From CAYPHY01 sp964410625 (GTDB lineage Bacteria; Chloroflexota; Anaerolineae; Promineifilales; Promineifilaceae), in assembly GCA_964410625.1 (NCBI GenBank), contig CAYPHY010000003.1, positions 1-64,000 of the forward strand: DNA of 64,000 nt. The letters are read 5' to 3'. The translations under genes and the position numbers were made by a program. Below are positions 1 through 9,121 of this stretch, piece after piece; within the stretch, counting starts at the first letter, position 1, and the number at the start of each line of letters is the position of its first letter. Under the pieces are notes generated by a model. That model did no database searches. It worked only from the letters and a program-made list of their open reading frames with translations, and was not told the origin of the DNA.

Positions 1-64
1 CGCTCCTAATGAGCATCATCAACCAACAACAACCAAAAGCTACAGTTTAGCTTAGCAGAGTAGC

Positions 65-129
65 AAAGAGTGGCAACCGCGAATTTGAGAGCAATTGCTC
101 TCAAGCCCAGGCGGTTGCCACTCTTTTTT
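65..129 (+). terminator. Rho-independent terminator hairpin
   Basis: A 15-bp perfect stem (66-80 with 111-125) is followed by a run of T up to 129, so it reads as a terminator for a plus-strand gene lying left of the window. The loop contains a second perfect 20-bp palindrome (85-104, TTGAGAGCAATTGCTCTCAA). On the minus strand the T-tract is weak, but the hairpin lies 50 bp past the stop of the 176-2929 gene and may end both transcripts. Confidence 0.7.
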
Positions 130-175
130 GTCGTGTAAATCGTTGTTCCGATTATTGAACAACTCAACGGTCTGA

Positions 176-2929
176 CTATCGCTTTACGAAGATCAAGAAG
201 ATACCCTCTAGCGGTAGGGCGCCATCCTCGCCGCCATCAGCGACGGTGAAGCGGAACTCGTCTGGCGGGAGGAATACGCTCATGTGCGTGTAAGTCAGAC
301 GGCCGTTATTCACATCCTCCTGCGTAAAGGTGCCTCCCAGTGGCAAGGTAGCCCCGTTCAGACGTAACTCCCCATGTTCCGGCAGTTGGGTAAGCGTATA
401 AGTCAATTCCGCTGGCCCATCATCCACGTCTTCCGTCAACAGCACGGCCGAATCAATTGTGATTGTGTCACTCACTACGACCGTGGCCTTGTGCGCTATC
501 ACTTGCGTATAGAGGTGGACCGTGTGCGCTACGCGCTGGGCAGAGAGGACATCCAGCTTGCCGTCACCATTCATATCAATCATAAAGACCCCATAAGCAC
601 CGGTGGCGGCGATGTCAATCATGTGCTTGGTGAAGTTGCCATTGCCATCATTCTCGTGCCAGGCGACCGTATGGTCCTGGCGGCCGGTGGCAACCGCGTC
701 CAGGTCGCCATCCCCATCTATATCGGCCGGGATGACACTGCGCGCTCCCCCGGTCTCATCATCAAGGATATTGCCCAAAACAAAGCCACTGCCAGTATTA
801 CGATACCAGGCAACAGTGTTGTCATCTGCGCTGGCGGTAAGCAGGTCAAAATCGCCATCGCCATCTACATCGGCCGGTGAAGCGTAATAAGCGCCTATAC
901 GCTGATCATCAATAACATGCTTGGTGAAGTTCTGATTGCCATCGTTTTCCAGCCAGGCAACTGTGTTGTCGCCATAGCTGGCTGTGGCGATATCAATGTC
1001 GCCATCACCATCCAGGTCGGCCACCTCTGCTCTTTTGGCGTCCATTGCATTGTTATCAACAATGTGGCGGGTAAAAGCGAGATTGCCGTTGTTTTCATAC
1101 CAGGCGATGGTCGCGGCGTCCTGGCTGGAAGTGACAAAATCAATATCACCGTCCTCGTCCATATCAACACAGACAATGGAGTGCGCCCCATCCGATGCAT
1201 TGTCAACGATTCGACGGGCGAATTTGCCGCCACCATCATTGCGATACCAGACGAAGGTATCAGCCAGATAGCCGGCGGCCAGCACGTCCATATGACCGTC
1301 TTGATTCACATCACAGAGACCTGCCGGGTATGCGCCCGCCAGCTTCGCATCTAGATCCAATTCCTGGAAGTTATTGTTGCCATCATTTTGGTACCAGACT
1401 ACGCGGCCGTTTCTATAATCTGTGGCTGCGATGTCCAGATCACCATCACGGTCCAGATCGGCCACAACGACGGCATGGGACTCTCTAACTTGCTTACCGA
1501 TTATCCGCCTTGTGAACCCAAGCTCCGCCGTAACAAAGTACGGTGGGTCGTTGAGCGTTGATGAGACTGAGATCGTTACTGTAGCGATATTAGAAAGGGC
1601 TGTGCCATCACTGGCCTGATAGGTAAAGCTATCTTGCCCGACAAAACCAGCGGTTGGTGCATAGGTGAATGAGCCATCCGCATTCAGGTTCAATACGCCA
1701 TTCGCCACATCACTCACCAACACGGCTTGTAGTGGCCCCCCATCCGCATCCGTATCATTGGTCAGCACCCCGTCGGCCGTGTCCACTGTCAGTGAAACAC
1801 TTTCTGGAGTCTCATAGCTATCATCATTGGCAACGGGCGGACTATTTTCCCCAGTCACCGTCAACGCGACAGTCGCCACATTCGAGGTAGCCGAGCCGTC
1901 AGTGGCCTGATAGGTGAAGTTGTCCTGCCCAACATAGCCGGGGTCGGGCGTGTAGCTGAACGAACCGTCGGCATTTAAGGTTAACACGCCATGCAGCACA
2001 CCGTTTACCAACACTGCCTGTAGTGGCCCCTGGTTTGGATGGGCGTCATTTGCCAGGATACCGGCGGCCGCATCAACGTCCAGTGTTGTATCCTTCGGAG
2101 TCTGATAGCTATCATCGGCCGCCACCGGCGTGTCATCCACCGTGATTATCGTCAGCATGGTTGTGGCAATATCAGAAGAAGCGGAGCCAGCAGTGGCTCG
2201 ATAGGTGAAGCTGTCCTGCCCATTGTAGCCGGGGTTTGGTGTATAGCGGAATGACCCATTTGTATTTAGATTGAGAGCACCATTCAGGACGCCATCGACC
2301 AGTACCGCCTGTAGCGATTCTTGCCCCTGGTAGGTGTCGTTTGCCAGGACGCCATTTGCCGCATCAACGACCAGGACTGTGCCTTCGGTTGTCTGGTAGC
2401 TATCATCAACAGCGACAGGCGTACCGCTGCCATCACCCACCGTTATCGTCACCGTGGCGTCGTTGGAAACGGCCGTCCCCTCATTGGCACGATAGGTAAA
2501 GCTGTCCTGCCCGCTGAAGCCAGTATCGGGAACATAAGTGAACGACCCATCCGCGTTTAAAGTGAGTAGGCCATTCGTTACATTGTCTACGAGCGTGGCC
2601 TGCAACGTCCCCTGGCCCACCTTTCTGTCATTCCCCAAAACGCCATTTGCCGCATTGACCACTAACGTCGTATTCAACGCTGTCTGGTAACTGTCATTAA
2701 CCGCCACGGGAGACGGATCTCCACTGCCGTAGTCAACAACTATTGGCATCAGTACCAATCTGTCGGCATCCCCTTGGGCGGCTAAGGGACTGCCAAAACT
2801 GCTGATGAGTAGCAGTGGGCTTAAAGCGAGGATGATTTTGATCGCCTTCCAGAAGCCATTCAAACCATGCGTCGCCTCGCGGTCATCTTGAAAACCCGGA
2901 ACTGGAATACGATTAAACCACTTGTACAT
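176..2929 (-). CDS. Secreted protein with four cadherin-like repeats and FG-GAP/VCBS repeats
   Basis: Predicted 917-residue exported protein, probably a surface adhesin or matrix protein; no catalytic domain is seen. A hydrophobic segment at about 29-50 is followed by RLVLMPIV. Four tandem cadherin-like (VCBS/tandem-95 type) repeats follow at about 73-165, 169-263, 267-359 and 364-456, each with NDSYQ, NGVLxND, LNADGSFTY and GQDSFTY signatures. Residues 475-800 hold about six FG-GAP units with DxDxDGDxD calcium-type loops, likely a beta-propeller. The last 110 residues resemble a cadherin/CSPG-like repeat (DVDDGP, FRFTVADGG). ATG at 2929 is supported by AAGGAG 8 nt upstream. It is the only member of the neighbouring family with cadherin-like repeats, and it lacks the FDGSDVGL module. 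Confidence 0.85.
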   Translation of the reverse strand: MYKWFNRIPVPGFQDDREATHGLNGFWKAIKIILALSPLLLISSFGSPLAAQGDADRLVLMPIVVDYGSGDPSPVAVNDSYQTALNTTLVVNAANGVLGNDRKVGQGTLQATLVDNVTNGLLTLNADGSFTYVPDTGFSGQDSFTYRANEGTAVSNDATVTITVGDGSGTPVAVDDSYQTTEGTVLVVDAANGVLANDTYQGQESLQAVLVDGVLNGALNLNTNGSFRYTPNPGYNGQDSFTYRATAGSASSDIATTMLTIITVDDTPVAADDSYQTPKDTTLDVDAAAGILANDAHPNQGPLQAVLVNGVLHGVLTLNADGSFSYTPDPGYVGQDNFTYQATDGSATSNVATVALTVTGENSPPVANDDSYETPESVSLTVDTADGVLTNDTDADGGPLQAVLVSDVANGVLNLNADGSFTYAPTAGFVGQDSFTYQASDGTALSNIATVTISVSSTLNDPPYFVTAELGFTRRIIGKQVRESHAVVVADLDRDGDLDIAATDYRNGRVVWYQNDGNNNFQELDLDAKLAGAYPAGLCDVNQDGHMDVLAAGYLADTFVWYRNDGGGKFARRIVDNASDGAHSIVCVDMDEDGDIDFVTSSQDAATIAWYENNGNLAFTRHIVDNNAMDAKRAEVADLDGDGDIDIATASYGDNTVAWLENDGNQNFTKHVIDDQRIGAYYASPADVDGDGDFDLLTASADDNTVAWYRNTGSGFVLGNILDDETGGARSVIPADIDGDGDLDAVATGRQDHTVAWHENDGNGNFTKHMIDIAATGAYGVFMIDMNGDGKLDVLSAQRVAHTVHLYTQVIAHKATVVVSDTITIDSAVLLTEDVDDGPAELTYTLTQLPEHGELRLNGATLPLGGTFTQEDVNNGRLTYTHMSVFLPPDEFRFTVADGGEDGALPLEGIFLIFVKR

Positions 2930-3305
2930 GACATGTTCTCCTTCTAATAATCACTTATGTTCCGATCAGGTCATTCAACATAAAAACAACCCAAGACAAT
3001 CTACACCACTCCATAGGAGAAGCGGTGTGGATTGGGTCTTTTTTACCGGCCTCAACTCACTATCTGACGTCAAGAGGGTTGGGCTGGCTACTTCATGTTA
3101 CGGGGGATACAAGTCGAATGACCGCCTTGATATTGATTGCGAGTGCTGAACGTTACTGTGGAGTTCCATTTGGACATCGTGTAAATGCGGCCGTACTGCT
3201 TGCCACATTCAAACTGAAACCTATGAAGGATTGTAACGTATCAACGGCAAGAAAGAGGATACAGATATGGGTATATATTCAACTATTTATCCAGACCGCT
3301 AATAG
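2930..3305. other. 376-bp gap without a gene
   Basis: Lies between two minus-strand genes. It holds the ribosome binding site of the 176-2929 gene and a hairpin at 2997-3034. No ORF with family features was recognised on either strand. Confidence 0.6.
2991..3045. terminator. Bidirectional-type terminator hairpin
   Basis: An 11-bp stem (2997-3007 with 3024-3034, one G-T pair) is followed on the plus strand by GGTCTTTTTT. On the minus strand it sits about 270 bp beyond the stop of the 3306-5333 gene and is followed by TTGTTTTT, so it may end that transcript. Confidence 0.5.
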
Positions 3306-5333
3306 CTAATTTAGCTCAATGCTCAGTCCACTGGCAGGCTTTTTGAATCCATGAGCCTTGCCACGCCAGAACAAATCTGGCTCAAAGACACAGGTGGTGT
3401 TGATATAGGCGGTGTTGTCGCCCGGTGAAGCAGGGGTACATAGGAAGATGTCATTCTTGGCGCCACTTACCCCAGAGGCACTAAACTTGCCATCAGCCAT
3501 CAAATAAATATCACCACTATCCGGTGAAATCCATACCCCGGCAATCCCCTCGCTGGCTGTCGTCAATCCTACATCCGAGCCATCAAAGTAGAGCGACCAG
3601 TTTCCGCTGGTCGCTTCGCCCACTGTGTTGGCCTCAAACAGCAAGAGATCGCTATCCACAGCGGAGACGCCATCTACTCGAACTTTACCACTCGTGCTAA
3701 TGACCAATTGCTGATCGACAGTGAAGCTAAAGGCGTTGATATTCTCTGCTTTCGTGGTCAACCCTACATCCGAGCCATCAAAATACCATTCAAAAAGACC
3801 GGAGTTGGCAGCGGTGGGGATAAAGCGGATGATGTCCGAGTCGTCAACTTTTCCCAGCCCGTTGATCTTGCCTGGAGCAAACAGGCTAAGCAAAATGGAA
3901 CCATCGTCATTGAGATAGAACGCATCAATCCCTTTGGCAGGTAGCCCAACCGCAGAGCCATCAAAGAAGAGAGACCACGTTTCGGCCGCCTGATCAAAGG
4001 CTAGTATATCGGCCGGAGAATAGCGGATTCCATTGATTGTTCCTGCCTTGCGTGGCGTGATATAGATTGTACCGGCGGTTTCTTCTGTTGGGGGCGGCGG
4101 GGGCGTGTCCAGCGTGCTATCAAGCTGCACCGTTACTGCGCCGAATTCTGCGTCCACATGGTGGGCGAGGAGCAAGAGCGAGCCGGATTCAGGTTCCCCC
4201 TTTCTCCCTACTTGCACAAAATCCCAGCCTGTTGGTTCCGCTGAATTGGCATCCCACATTTTGAAGCGATAGGTAGCGGGTTTATTGTTCGTTGATGATT
4301 GAATATTGACTTTGAAAAAATAACGCTTGCCAAAGGTCAGCGGTCGGCCGTTTTCGGCCAACACACGGCCGCCGTTGCCCAACAACTGCATACCGGATGT
4401 GACTTGCCCGCCAGACTTACGCCAGCGATACCAGGCCAACGCACCTAATTCGCGCCATCCAACGCGGGGAAGGATGCCGTTGGAATCAAAATGTCCGCGC
4501 CAGCGCACCAGAACGCCAATGCCAGGGCCATTGCTGGGGGCGGGGAAACCACCAGCGTCAATCGCCTTGATGGTCACCGGAACCGTCACCGTATAGTCGC
4601 GCCAATTCATGTCGCCGAGTGCCAGCAAGCGATCATAGGCGAAGCGTAGCGGCCGTACCGTTCCTGCGGCCGAATCCAATGCCCATTCACCTGTAACCAC
4701 CTGGGCGTGATCATTAATGGTGGTTGCTGTGCGCCAATCAAAGGTATAGGTTCCCGGTTCCCAACTGGCGCCGCCACCAGCATAGTGAATGGTCACCGGA
4801 ACAATGGTTGGTGTGCTGGTCCCATCGTCGGCCGTGATCATAAGCTGGTTCACGCCCGACTGAAGTAAGCTGTACTCTATTTCGATAATGAAGTCGCCCG
4901 GAAGCGTCAGCCGCCGTTTATCAGGGCCAATATTCAATGATTGTATTGGGCCATCATTGAGCGAATAATGCAGAGAGGTGATTGGATTTGGCCCGGAAAC
5001 GTTGCCGAGAATATTGACCCAGCGCTGTGGATCGCCGTTATGCCCGAATTGTTGGGTTGTGCCATTCCAGACAGTAATGATCGGACTATCGGACGTTGTT
5101 TGAAACGCTTCGCCCTGGAGGGAATCGGCCGTTGGCGATGAATAGACAAGAGGAGTGGTGACGGGACGGCCGTTTTCCAGAAATGGCTTTTCGTCTTCGA
5201 TTGCGGATGTGGAGTTGGTGGGGTCGGTTGTGGGAATCGGGGAGGGAGACAATTCGGCCGATTTAGCCGCGCTGGCGAAGCTAAGGGCGAATAAGAGCAG
5301 TAAGAATGAAATGGTAGTAACTGTTTTACGCAT
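3306..5333 (-). CDS. Secreted protein with a concanavalin-like domain and FDGSDVGL module
   Basis: Predicted secreted protein of 675 residues. The N-terminus is a clear signal peptide (MRKTVTT, then FLLLLFALSFASA). Residues about 80-185 look like an Ig-type domain, and 190-410 resemble a concanavalin/laminin-G-like sandwich (YTFDWRTATTINDHAQVVTG, LLLLAHHVDAEFGAVTV). The C-terminal 250 residues form one copy of a module with four repeats carrying FDGSAVGL or FDGSDVGL and DDSDIIRF. The same module occurs once in 9122-12370 and twice in 12717-19124. I chose the ATG at 5333 over the TTG at 5336 because GGAAAGG lies 4 nt before it. Function unknown; a surface or matrix role is inferred. Confidence 0.8.
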   Translation of the reverse strand: MRKTVTTISFLLLLFALSFASAAKSAELSPSPIPTTDPTNSTSAIEDEKPFLENGRPVTTPLVYSSPTADSLQGEAFQTTSDSPIITVWNGTTQQFGHNGDPQRWVNILGNVSGPNPITSLHYSLNDGPIQSLNIGPDKRRLTLPGDFIIEIEYSLLQSGVNQLMITADDGTSTPTIVPVTIHYAGGGASWEPGTYTFDWRTATTINDHAQVVTGEWALDSAAGTVRPLRFAYDRLLALGDMNWRDYTVTVPVTIKAIDAGGFPAPSNGPGIGVLVRWRGHFDSNGILPRVGWRELGALAWYRWRKSGGQVTSGMQLLGNGGRVLAENGRPLTFGKRYFFKVNIQSSTNNKPATYRFKMWDANSAEPTGWDFVQVGRKGEPESGSLLLLAHHVDAEFGAVTVQLDSTLDTPPPPPTEETAGTIYITPRKAGTINGIRYSPADILAFDQAAETWSLFFDGSAVGLPAKGIDAFYLNDDGSILLSLFAPGKINGLGKVDDSDIIRFIPTAANSGLFEWYFDGSDVGLTTKAENINAFSFTVDQQLVISTSGKVRVDGVSAVDSDLLLFEANTVGEATSGNWSLYFDGSDVGLTTASEGIAGVWISPDSGDIYLMADGKFSASGVSGAKNDIFLCTPASPGDNTAYINTTCVFEPDLFWRGKAHGFKKPASGLSIELN

Positions 5334-5524
5334 CAAACCTTTCCACAGGCATCCCCGACCGGTTCAGCAATCCAGGCCATTGTATTCCATTGTTGCAATC
5401 GTAGCACATAAGGTATGCCAATCATCGCAATTGCCGCCTCGCTATGCCCATCATGCTATCATACAGCCGCCCGCTTAAGCAGTGGCTTACATTATGGCTT
5501 ATATTTTCGAGCCTATATAGAACA

Positions 5525-5549
5525 AAGGGCAGATACAAGACCTGCCCTT
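5525..5549 (-). terminator. Possible terminator hairpin
   Basis: AAGGGCAG (5525-5532) pairs with CTGCCCTT (5542-5549), 57 bp past the stop of the 5606-6922 gene. On the minus strand it is followed by TGTTCTATAT, a weak U-tract. Confidence 0.4.
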
Positions 5550-5605
5550 ATAAATGGATAGAGGAAAAGGATTGGTGATTGCCAGTGGGTGGAGGCGAGT
5601 GTGGG

Positions 5606-6922
5606 CTAACAACTGACGATGACACTCAGAAACGTGTGTCGTCCCAGGTTGGGCGGCGATGGGTCCGGTTCGACTGGCGGTTGATTAGCCGGGCGACAGT
5701 TACTACCAGGTATAGTCTCCTCATTCAGCCAAACATCCAGACGTGGTGTATCCCAGGTATATGGCTTGCCGAGAATATCCAGGTCGCCATCCCCATCCAG
5801 ATCGCCGAGGCGTGATTCATGGTTGCCAAACCCTTCGGCAACAACGGTAGGGGTAAAATGCCCCTGGCTATCCCCCAACAGCACCCACATTTGTGCGCCA
5901 GGGTGGTGGTTGGGGTTGTCGGCCGCGAAGCGCATTTCAGCAACAAAAATATCGAGATGGCCGTCCCCGTTCACATCCCCAATTTCTAGTGAATGGCCGT
6001 TGTCTACGGGGCGGTCCAGAAGTTGCTGCCCAACCCACTGGTTGCCGTTCCACTCATACCATTTGAGCGGCCCTGGTTCGTCCCCGGCAACCAGGACAAC
6101 TTCCGGTCGGCCGCCGGGTTTCAACTGTCCTACGGCCGAGCGCGTAGGCCGTTGCTCCTCGTCAATGGTGTTGGCCTGGAACGTTCCGCCGCCTGTGTGC
6201 TTAAACCAAAGGCCGCCGCCGACAATATCATCGACGCCATCACCATCTATGTCGGCCGCGGCCAATCCTTCATAGCTCTTACCGTCTGTCCATCTAAAAA
6301 TGGAGGTGAAGTTCCAGCGTTGGGTGTTCCGTGGATCGGCCGGAATCTCAGCGAAAAATAGGCCCTTCGCTCCCTGGTTCCAAAAGACCAGTTCTCCTCG
6401 ACCATCACCGTCAAAGTCACTGATAACCATGTCATGATGGTCATTCCCTCCACTGTTTTTAATCAAACGCTGCGTCCAGGAACGGTCTGGGGCAAAGTCT
6501 GGATAAGGATTTTCCCACCACCAAATCTGGTTGCTGTTGCCATCACTACCCATGACGATATCCAGATCACCGTCCCCATCAATGTCATGAAAGTGGCCTC
6601 CCGCTTCAATGCGTAGTGCGGCCTGTTCAACCACATAACGCTCCCAACCGCTTGCATGACGCCGATACCAAACGAGCGACGGCCCCGGAGTCTTGCGTGC
6701 CCCAATGAGAAAGTCATTGATCCCGTCGCGGTCAATATCGAGAATGTGGGCGACTGTTTGCTCGGTGCTATTGCTCGGCGGTGGTAAGTCGCCTGTGGCG
6801 GTGGATAGATGTCTCCAGCTAACTGCTGGAGTTGATTGTGCTGATAGTTGCTGGTGCAGCCCGCTGCTGACCAGAGGCAAGGCAAATAGAATGAGCAGGC
6901 AGGATAAAACTATCTTGCTCAT
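5606..6922 (-). CDS. Secreted FG-GAP repeat protein
   Basis: A 438-residue exported protein with signal peptide (VLSCLLILFALPLVSSG) and about seven FG-GAP/VCBS units with DIDGDGDLDI-type calcium loops from about residue 55 to 395, probably forming one beta-propeller. Its whole body is paralogous to the first propeller of the 9122-12370 and 12717-19124 proteins; the blocks WWWENPYPD, FDGDGRGELVFWNQ and GHSLEIGDVNGDGHLDIF recur in all three. It ends soon after the propeller with a short Pro-rich tail, so it looks like the single-domain member of the family. ATG at 6922 is preceded by AAAGGAG at 9 nt. No catalytic residues were recognised. Confidence 0.85.
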   Translation of the reverse strand: MSKIVLSCLLILFALPLVSSGLHQQLSAQSTPAVSWRHLSTATGDLPPPSNSTEQTVAHILDIDRDGINDFLIGARKTPGPSLVWYRRHASGWERYVVEQAALRIEAGGHFHDIDGDGDLDIVMGSDGNSNQIWWWENPYPDFAPDRSWTQRLIKNSGGNDHHDMVISDFDGDGRGELVFWNQGAKGLFFAEIPADPRNTQRWNFTSIFRWTDGKSYEGLAAADIDGDGVDDIVGGGLWFKHTGGGTFQANTIDEEQRPTRSAVGQLKPGGRPEVVLVAGDEPGPLKWYEWNGNQWVGQQLLDRPVDNGHSLEIGDVNGDGHLDIFVAEMRFAADNPNHHPGAQMWVLLGDSQGHFTPTVVAEGFGNHESRLGDLDGDGDLDILGKPYTWDTPRLDVWLNEETIPGSNCRPANQPPVEPDPSPPNLGRHTFLSVIVSC

Positions 6923-6940
6923 CGCAACATACTCCTTTGA

Positions 6941-6959
6941 GGACCCGAATCCAGGGTCC
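6941..6959 (-). promoter_or_regulatory. Leader hairpin beside the ribosome binding site
   Basis: GGACCC (6941-6946) pairs with GGGTCC (6954-6959) in the leader of the 5606-6922 gene, a few bases upstream of its AAAGGAG. It could affect translation or mRNA stability; role inferred only from position. Confidence 0.3.
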
Positions 6960-7291
6960 TAAATCACAGGTGCAGATAAGGTTTTAGAACAACGGTTGTT
7001 GGGAGCAGTGATGGGGCAATGGTGGGCAATAATGGGGCTTGAACGCGTGAACAGGCAAATTAACGTTCCGCGACCTGAGTTTATGGTTGGTTTTACTACT
7101 TCGTTACATTTTTAGCGACAGCCTGGACGAAGCTGGATGGGGTTGCCTGTGATGAACGTGATGTTGACAGCCGTGGCTGTTGCTCAGAGGATTAAAGCAT
7201 AAACAACTGTGATCTCAATAGCTATAAGGTCATATTCAGAGATATAGATCGGGATACATTCCACATGTATAGATCGCTGCTAATAAGTGCC

Positions 7292-7327
7292 GTGAACCGG
7301 CTCCCCCTGTAAGAGGGACCGGTTCAC
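7292..7327 (-). terminator. Hairpin just past the stop of the 7345-8667 gene
   Basis: GTGAACCGG (7292-7300) pairs perfectly with CCGGTTCAC (7319-7327), with further C/G pairing inside. It starts 18 bp beyond the stop codon. There is no strong U-tract, so it may be a stability hairpin rather than an intrinsic terminator. Confidence 0.45.
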
Positions 7328-7344
7328 AGTCATTATAAACAAGC

Positions 7345-8667
7345 TTAACATCCTGTTTCAGAACGGTTTTCGTAGATATGGACGCGCGAATGCCACCACC
7401 CTTTGGAGAGGATGTCCAAATCGCCATCACCATCAATATCGAAAGGAACGGTAGATTGGTAATGGGAGTCGCCCTCATAGATCAACAACTGCTCCCAGTC
7501 GTTGCCTCGGCCGTCAACATTGGCAAATATCCATAGCGAACCGGGCAATTCAAACTGTCCACTGCCCCGGTTATACTCCCCGACGATCACATCCCAATCA
7601 CCATCCTCATCCATATCAGCGACTTCCATACTCTCGGCATAGCCTCGTCCCGTAAGATTGGTAATCAGATGTTGTGTCCAGGTGGCGGTGGGGTCTGCAG
7701 GCTGCTCATACCAGACAACTTTACGCTCCTGTGGATCATGGCTATAGCCGATCACCGCGTCTAAATCACCATCGCCATCCACGTCCACCAACGAACTGCG
7801 ACTGGGGTCCCCCTCACCGTCTGGGTGAATGGTGATCACTGTCCAGGTGTCGGCCGGATACTCATTCCGCAGCCACTTTGTCCCCAAATAAAGGTCGAGA
7901 TCGCCATCATCATCCAGGTCGGCCGCACCCAGGTCTTCACCTTGCGCCACCTCAGAGATTTTGCGCCGTGACCAGGTATCGCCGGAAGGATTTGCGGGGA
8001 CAGTTAGCAGTTGTACGCCGGTATCGTTGCGGTTTGGGTTTTCGGCGTCGTCCCAGGAAAGCGCGATTTGCAGCGGGCCGCCGGGGTTAAATTGGGCAAC
8101 CACCACCCCCTGAATCGGATCATTGACGGGAACATCGAAGTCGTTGTCAATGTTCTCCAGAACGGTAAATGAGCCGTTGCCCTCATTCCGCGCCCAAACC
8201 AAAGGCCACCACACATCCACACCGGCCGTTCCCAACAAGTCCAGATCGCCATCTCCATCAAAGTCATGGACGGCAAGCGTATCTTCTAGCGGGGAGGACA
8301 GGGGGGAGCGCTGCCAAGGGCCGGCCGCGCCACTGCTGCTATTCTTATACCAGTACTTGCCGACTACCAGATCGGTCTTGCCATCACCGTCAATTTCCAC
8401 CGGAAATAGAAAGGCAGCACGCCCCGGCCGGTTCGGGTCAATTACATGGCGTGTCCACTGGTCGAGCGAGGGTGGGCAGGAGGGAGGAGGGGTTGGCGTG
8501 GGGGGTGGTGGCGAGGATGACGAAGACGCCAGTAAAACGGGTAAATGGGAGAGCCTTTCTGTCGCTTGGACTGCGATTGCTGTCGTTTCTGTGCCGCCTC
8601 TTGCTTGTTGAAAGAAGACCACAAGCAGGGCAAAGAAGGCCAACGGCCCCCACTGTTTTAGCTTCAT
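7345..8667 (-). CDS. Secreted FG-GAP repeat protein
   Basis: A 440-residue exported protein with an N-terminal signal (WGPLAFFALLVVFFQQARGG), then LSHLPVLLASSSSS and a short Pro/Thr linker. The remaining 370 residues are FG-GAP/VCBS units (FDGDGDLDLLGT, LDDDGDLDLYLGTKWLRNE, DVDGDGDLDAVIGYSHD, DIDGDGDLDILSKGWWH). They match the second propeller of the 9122-12370 protein, including SLDQWTRHVIDPNRP and the final HSRVHIYE. So 5606-6922 and 7345-8667 encode separately what the two larger neighbours carry fused. ATG at 8667 has AAAGGA about 10 nt upstream. Surface or matrix role inferred; no enzyme motif. Confidence 0.85.
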   Translation of the reverse strand: MKLKQWGPLAFFALLVVFFQQARGGTETTAIAVQATERLSHLPVLLASSSSSPPPPTPTPPPSCPPSLDQWTRHVIDPNRPGRAAFLFPVEIDGDGKTDLVVGKYWYKNSSSGAAGPWQRSPLSSPLEDTLAVHDFDGDGDLDLLGTAGVDVWWPLVWARNEGNGSFTVLENIDNDFDVPVNDPIQGVVVAQFNPGGPLQIALSWDDAENPNRNDTGVQLLTVPANPSGDTWSRRKISEVAQGEDLGAADLDDDGDLDLYLGTKWLRNEYPADTWTVITIHPDGEGDPSRSSLVDVDGDGDLDAVIGYSHDPQERKVVWYEQPADPTATWTQHLITNLTGRGYAESMEVADMDEDGDWDVIVGEYNRGSGQFELPGSLWIFANVDGRGNDWEQLLIYEGDSHYQSTVPFDIDGDGDLDILSKGWWHSRVHIYENRSETGC

Positions 8668-8907
8668 TATTCACTTTTCCTTTGCTTCTGTGCTGTACGC
8701 GGAGGATGGGATACGGCCGCACCTTACAGAGACAGGGTAGAGCGGGAGGTAAAGGCGTGGATGTGGGTATGGGTGTGGGTGCGAGGGTGTAAGGTGATCA
8801 GTTGCCGGATCGATCTGCGTTGTAGCGTTCCTGCATCTTCCACTACGTCACTTCTGTAATGTCCATCATTCCTATGATGTCCAATCACTATCACGATGTC
8901 TTGCAAT

Positions 8908-8967
8908 AAACCTCTGAGGTCTTGCTATGGTTACCAGGCGAAAGCTGAAATTTGACCTCAGAGGTTT
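8908..8967. terminator. Long inverted repeat, possible terminator
   Basis: Perfect 14-bp arms AAACCTCTGAGGTC (8908-8921) and its complement (8954-8967). Each arm is itself partly palindromic. It lies about 155 bp past the stop of the 9122-12370 gene. Confidence 0.4.
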
Positions 8968-9061
8968 TGTGAAACCTAATGCGAGGCAGTATAAAAGAGG
9001 TGTAATGCCCATGTCTAGCGACTTAAGCAAACACTTGTCAATTACTCAGAAAGGGAGTTGC

Positions 9062-9100
9062 CCGTTCGTAGTCACGGCTGGGGACCATGACTACGAACGG
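9062..9100 (-). terminator. Hairpin past the stop of the 9122-12370 gene
   Basis: Perfect 13-bp arms CCGTTCGTAGTCA (9062-9074) and complement (9088-9100), ending 22 bp from the stop codon. TTCGTAGTGAC-like text also appears at 62786-62836, so this may be a dispersed repeat rather than a dedicated terminator. Confidence 0.4.
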
Positions 9101-9121
9101 CTGGATCAGGAGGGGAGAGGA

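Larger units (their letters stand above)
6923..7344. other. 422-bp gap without a gene
   Basis: Contains the leader of the 5606-6922 gene with a small hairpin at 6941-6959 and, at its right end, a hairpin (7292-7327) just past the stop of the next gene. No coding sequence was recognised. Confidence 0.6.
8668..9121. other. 454-bp gap with two strong inverted repeats
   Basis: Between two minus-strand genes. It holds a short GGGTGT-rich tandem stretch near 8762-8790, an inverted repeat at 8908-8967 and another at 9062-9100. No gene was recognised. Confidence 0.6.

Noticed and set aside
374..1488. Overlapping plus-strand ORFs opposite the 176-2929 gene
   Set aside because: They mirror the GC-rich FG-GAP repeat codons of the minus-strand gene, have no ribosome site or domain, and appear at the same place opposite every paralogue.
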